From Salinibacterium sp. ZJ450 (GTDB lineage: Bacteria > Actinomycetota > Actinomycetes > Actinomycetales > Microbacteriaceae): 64,000 nt of DNA. Each line of letters starts with the position of its first letter. The first letter of the stretch is position 1. This document shows positions 61,316 through 64,000 of this stretch, one piece after another. The stretch is from positions 620,001 to 684,000 of the forward strand of contig NZ_CP061771.1 of the NCBI RefSeq assembly GCF_011751885.2, written 5' to 3'. The notes under the pieces are model-generated. The model did not search any database, had not been told where the DNA came from, and saw only the letters and a list, made by a program, of their open reading frames with translations. Both the position numbers and the translations under genes were made by a program.

Positions 61316-62694
61316 GTCAGTGACGGGCCCCACAGCGCATGCCACAGTTTCGGGAACTGCGGCAGCGTCTTGCCGGTCGATTCGATGCCGTCGATCTGCA
61401 CGCCCTCCACCGCGAGGCCGATGATCGCGCCCGCCGTGGCCATCCGGTGGTCGTCGTACGACTTCCACAGGCCGCCGTGCAGCGGTCGCGGGTCGATCGC
61501 GAGCCCGTCGTCGAGTTCGCTGACCGCGCCACCGAGGCCGTTGATCTCGGCGGCCAGCGCGGCCAGCCGGTCGGTCTCGTGGCCACGCAGATGGCCAATG
61601 CCGACGATGCGGCTCGGGCTGTCGGCGAGGGCGGCCAGGGCGATGATCGCGGGGGCGAGTTCACCGCCGCGGCTGAGATCGAGGTCGAGTCCCGGAATGC
61701 TGGCGCCGCCACGGATGCCGCGGCCTCCGTCGATGGTCAGGTCGCCGTCGCCGCGGCTAATCGTGGCCCCGAACTGAGGCAACAGGGTCTCCAGGTCCGC
61801 GCCCACCTGGGTGGTGACATCCGGCCAGCCCTGAATGGTGACGGTACCGCCGGCGACGATCGCTGCGGCGAGGAACGGGGCGGCGTTGGAGAGGTCCGGC
61901 TCGATCGTCAGGTCGATCGCGGCGATCTCGCCGGGGGCGACCACCCAGACCCCGGGCTTCGGGCTGTCGACGGTGACGCCGCGGGCGCGCAGGCAGGCGA
62001 TGGTCATGTCGATGTGGGGCAGGCTGGGCAGACGTTCGCCGGTGTGCCGCAGGGTGAGCCCCCGGGTGAAGCGCGGGGCGGCGAGCAGCAGCCCGGAGAC
62101 GAACTGGCTGGAGGCGCTCGCATCGATCGAGAGCTCTCCGCCCTCGACCGCGCCCATCCCGTACAGGCTGAACGGCAGGGCGCCGCGGCCGTCGTCGTTC
62201 ACGTCGATGCCCAGGGCGCGCAGCGCGTCGATCACCGGACGCATCGGCCGGTGTCTGGCGTACTCGTCGCCGTCGAAGGCGACCGGGCCGAGGGCGAGCG
62301 CCGCGACCGGGGGCATGAACCGCATCACCGTTCCGGCGAGGCCGCAGTCGATCGAGACGCCGCCCTCCAGCTCAGCCGGGGTGATCCGCAGGTCTGGCCC
62401 GTATGCGCCGTCGCCGGGGACTTCCTTGATCTCGGTGTTCAGGGTCTTCAGGGCCTGCACCATCAGCGCGCTGTCTCGCGAGTGCAGCGGCCAGCGCAGC
62501 GTCGATGGACCGTTGGCGAGGGCCGCGAGCACCAGTTCGCGGTTGGTCAGGCTCTTGGACCCCGGCAGTTGCAGCCGAGCGAGCAAGGGCGCGGTGGCCA
62601 CCGGTGCCGGCCAGGGGCCGGGCGCCGCGACATCCTCTGAATCGTTCTCCCCGTAGGGATTGAACTCGGGCTTGGAATAAGGCGAGATCTGCAT
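61312..62694 (-). CDS. aroA: 3-phosphoshikimate 1-carboxyvinyltransferase (EPSP synthase)
   Basis: A 460-residue shikimate-pathway enzyme. Substrate motifs LPGSKSLTNRELVLAAL (about 40-56), GLAGTVMRFMPPVAAL (about 118-133) and DGDEYARHRPMRPVIDAL are complete, as is SYDDHRMATAGAI near the C terminus. The Gly-Thr-Val-Met-Arg stretch replaces the G-N-A/S-G-T of glyphosate-sensitive enzymes, as seen in other actinobacteria. The start at 62694 overlaps the sigH promoter. It is followed by rsgA with a 4-bp overlap. Confidence 0.95.
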   Translation of the reverse strand: MQISPYSKPEFNPYGENDSEDVAAPGPWPAPVATAPLLARLQLPGSKSLTNRELVLAALANGPSTLRWPLHSRDSALMVQALKTLNTEIKEVPGDGAYGPDLRITPAELEGGVSIDCGLAGTVMRFMPPVAALALGPVAFDGDEYARHRPMRPVIDALRALGIDVNDDGRGALPFSLYGMGAVEGGELSIDASASSQFVSGLLLAAPRFTRGLTLRHTGERLPSLPHIDMTIACLRARGVTVDSPKPGVWVVAPGEIAAIDLTIEPDLSNAAPFLAAAIVAGGTVTIQGWPDVTTQVGADLETLLPQFGATISRGDGDLTIDGGRGIRGGASIPGLDLDLSRGGELAPAIIALAALADSPSRIVGIGHLRGHETDRLAALAAEINGLGGAVSELDDGLAIDPRPLHGGLWKSYDDHRMATAGAIIGLAVEGVQIDGIESTGKTLPQFPKLWHALWGPSLT

Positions 62695-62700
62695 CGGTTA
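62674..62700 (+). promoter_or_regulatory. SigH/SigR-type promoter in front of sigH
   Basis: GGAAT (62674-62678), an 18-bp spacer and GTTA (62697-62700) match the SigR/SigH consensus GGAAY-N18-GTT. It reads toward sigH, about 38 bp before the ATG. The -35 lies inside the first codons of the divergent aroA. It fits positive autoregulation by SigH under thiol stress. Confidence 0.8.
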
Positions 62701-62737
62701 CCACAGTATCGGCAGTTCGTAACAGGAAGCGGAGAGT

Positions 62738-63427
62738 ATGCAGGTGATGACCGTACAGGCACCCGTCCTAGACTCTCTCCTGATGGACGACATGCCAGAT
62801 GACGCTTCCGAGCTCGACCCGAACGCCGCGCTCAGTACCCCTCCCGAACCGCAGGATCCGCGCGAGCTGTTCGAGGAGCAGGCGCTGCCGTTTATGGACC
62901 AGCTTTACGCCGCCGCGATGCGGATGACGAAGAATCCGGCGGATGCGGCCGACCTGGTGCAAGAGACGTTCGTGAAGGCGTTCTCGGCATTCCACCAGTT
63001 CAAACAGGGCACCAACCTCAAGGCGTGGCTGTACCGCATCCTCACCAACACCTTTATCAATTCGTACCGCAAGAAGCAGCGCGACCCGTACCGCGGCACC
63101 ATCGACGACCTCGAGGACTGGCAGATCGGCGGCGCAGAGTCGGCCACCGCCACCTCATCCCGCTCTGCCGAGGCCGAGGCGATCGACAAGATGCCGTCGA
63201 GCGCGGTGAAGGATGCGCTGCAAGCCATCCCCGAAGACTTCCGTCTGGCCGTGTACCTGGCCGACGTTGAGGGCTTCTCTTATCAAGAGATAGCCGACAT
63301 CATGAAGACACCCACAGGAACCGTCATGAGCCGTCTGCACCGGGGACGACGGATGCTGCGCGAGCGTCTCGCAGATTATGCGGCGGAGCGAGGAATCGCC
63401 TCCGCGATCACCGGAGCGAAGAAATGA
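62738..63427 (+). CDS. sigH: ECF sigma factor SigH/SigR (thiol-oxidative stress)
   Basis: A 229-residue group 4 sigma factor. Region 2 (about residues 45-115) includes [20 protein letters not shown] and [26 protein letters not shown]. Region 4 (about 155-215) includes LPSS-like linker, [44 protein letters not shown]. This is the SigR/SigH/RpoE family for disulfide stress. The ATG at 62738 is preceded by GGAG; ATG 62747 is possible. It overlaps the anti-sigma gene by 4 bp. Confidence 0.95.
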   Translation: MQVMTVQAPVLDSLLMDDMPDDASELDPNAALSTPPEPQDPRELFEEQALPFMDQLYAAAMRMTKNPADAADLVQETFVKAFSAFHQFKQGTNLKAWLYRILTNTFINSYRKKQRDPYRGTIDDLEDWQIGGAESATATSSRSAEAEAIDKMPSSAVKDALQAIPEDFRLAVYLADVEGFSYQEIADIMKTPTGTVMSRLHRGRRMLRERLADYAAERGIASAITGAKK

Positions 63428-63666
63428 CAGATTGCGGATGTGAGAAAGCGCGGGCAGAACTCGAGGAGTTCCTGCACCGAGAGTTGAGCGATCAGGATTT
63501 TCGGGATGTCGCTGAGCACCTTGCCGGGTGCGTCGACTGCTCTGCCGAGCACCTGATCGGCGTGACGCTGAGCGCCAAGGTGCGTGAGGTGTGCCAGGAG
63601 AAGGCGCCAGACGAGCTGCGGGCCGCCGTGCACGCCCGTCTGCTGTCGCTGCAGATTTCACGCTAG
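63424..63666 (+). CDS. rsrA: Zinc-binding anti-sigma factor (RsrA/RshA-like)
   Basis: An 80-residue redox-sensing anti-sigma factor for SigH. The ZAS motif is visible as HLAGCVDC (H-x3-C-x2-C, about residues 33-40), with other Cys at about 4, 6 and 59 for disulfide switching. Oxidation of the Cys ejects zinc and frees the sigma factor. The ATG overlaps the sigH stop. Confidence 0.9.
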   Translation: MTDCGCEKARAELEEFLHRELSDQDFRDVAEHLAGCVDCSAEHLIGVTLSAKVREVCQEKAPDELRAAVHARLLSLQISR

Positions 63667-63752
63667 GCGCAACTCTTCGCGTGCTGGTGCCTCGGGTCGT
63701 GGCCGCCCTTCAGTGAGCGGCCGGTCCCACGGATCACGACGAACGCGAACGC

Positions 63753-63788
63753 GAACGCGGCGCCGTCCAGAAGGAGGGCGCCGCGTTC
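63753..63788. terminator. Terminator-like hairpin between convergent genes
   Basis: GAACGCGGCGCC (63753-63764) pairs perfectly over 12 bp with GGCGCCGCGTTC (63777-63788). It is preceded by a short GAACGC tandem repeat and has no T-run. It lies between rsrA and the leftward gene at the right edge. Confidence 0.65.
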
Positions 63789-63809
63789 GGTTGTGGTGAC
63801 GGAAGCTGC

Positions 63810-64000
63810 TTACGCGACCTTGTCCAGGATGACGATGGCCGACTGGAACTCGGTGCCGCGGGAGAACTGCAGCTGGATGTGCAGCCAGGCGAGGCCCTCG
63901 AGCACCACGGACTGGACGAGCACGCCGGTGTCGATGACGCGGAACCCGGTGGCCTCACCGAACGCGGCGACGGCAGCCTTCGCGTCGGCGTCGTCGCCGG
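63810..64000 (-). CDS. NADP/F420 reductase-like protein, partial (C terminus)
   Basis: The stop (TAA) is at 63812-63810 on the minus strand. The 63 visible residues (GDDADAKAAVAAFGEATGFRV ... VVILDKVA-type end) resemble the C-terminal part of NADPH-dependent F420 reductases or NAD-binding proteins of that group, including DDADAKAAV and the TGVLVQSVVLEGLAWL segment. The N-terminal nucleotide-binding domain is outside the window, so this is only a probable assignment. Confidence 0.6.
   Translation of the reverse strand, partial: GDDADAKAAVAAFGEATGFRVIDTGVLVQSVVLEGLAWLHIQLQFSRGTEFQSAIVILDKVA

Noticed and set aside
1-64000. CRISPR array or Cas genes
   Set aside because: No regularly spaced repeats with unique spacers and no cas-like proteins were seen; the only tandem repeats are the short ones listed.

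Overview
The window is a high-GC actinobacterial chromosome segment, most likely from the family Microbacteriaceae. The reasons are very GC-rich codon use, many GTG starts, 4-bp ATGA/GTGA gene overlaps, the prfB-ftsE-ftsX ... smpB order, a SigH/RsrA pair, LPXTG and mycobacterial-type genes, and a tmRNA whose tag ends in ALAA. The genus cannot be fixed from sequence alone.

Region 1 (1-14800) is catabolic. An MntR-type regulator and a DedA membrane protein are followed by a phenylacetate (paa) locus. paaF-paaZ and paaABCDE-paaG read rightward. Between them, paaI and a TetR regulator (PaaR) read leftward. The same TetR-type palindrome sits at the paaFZ promoter and at the paaI/paaA divergent promoter. 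Next come a branched-chain 2-oxoacid dehydrogenase operon (E1 alpha, E1 beta, E2), a divergent Lrp-type regulator and tRNA-Leu(UAG).

Region 2 (14800-36760) is mostly core genome. It holds a pterin dehydratase-VOC fusion, an epimerase-like protein, a secreted protein, a Tad pilus cluster (tadA, tadB, tadC, flp-like pilin, three TadE/G-like proteins), an ABC-F ATPase, an MFS protein, prfB, a MhuD-like haem monooxygenase, ftsE and ftsX. It continues with a glucose-6-phosphate dehydrogenase homologue, a GH15 enzyme, a membrane protein, smpB, a SulP transporter, a DUF222/HNH protein and a SIMPL-domain protein.

Region 3 (36872-about 53100) is accessory. The tmRNA gene ssrA (36872-37240) is followed at once by three overlapping tyrosine-recombinase genes and a small coiled-coil gene, a Tn554/RIT-like transposition module. 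Its cargo includes a small acidic ORF, a helix-turn-helix protein and a two-gene operon. That operon encodes a NACHT NTPase with an N-terminal PD-(D/E)xK nuclease-like domain and a DinG/XPD-like helicase with a helical C-terminal extension. It looks like an anti-phage or anti-plasmid system and is the strongest discovery candidate here. Several unknown lipoprotein, membrane and secreted genes follow. The right edge of the island was not located.

Region 4 (53100-64000) returns to core-like DNA. It has an LPATG cell-wall protein with an Ig-like domain, a septum-formation-type lipoprotein, a membrane protein, and a deletion scar joining a broken LuxR-type gene to a broken membrane-protein gene. 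Two MFS exporters, hisN-like, rsgA, aroA, sigH and rsrA follow. The window ends in the 3' part of an F420/NADP reductase-like gene. A textbook SigH-type promoter lies in front of sigH, its -35 inside the start of aroA.
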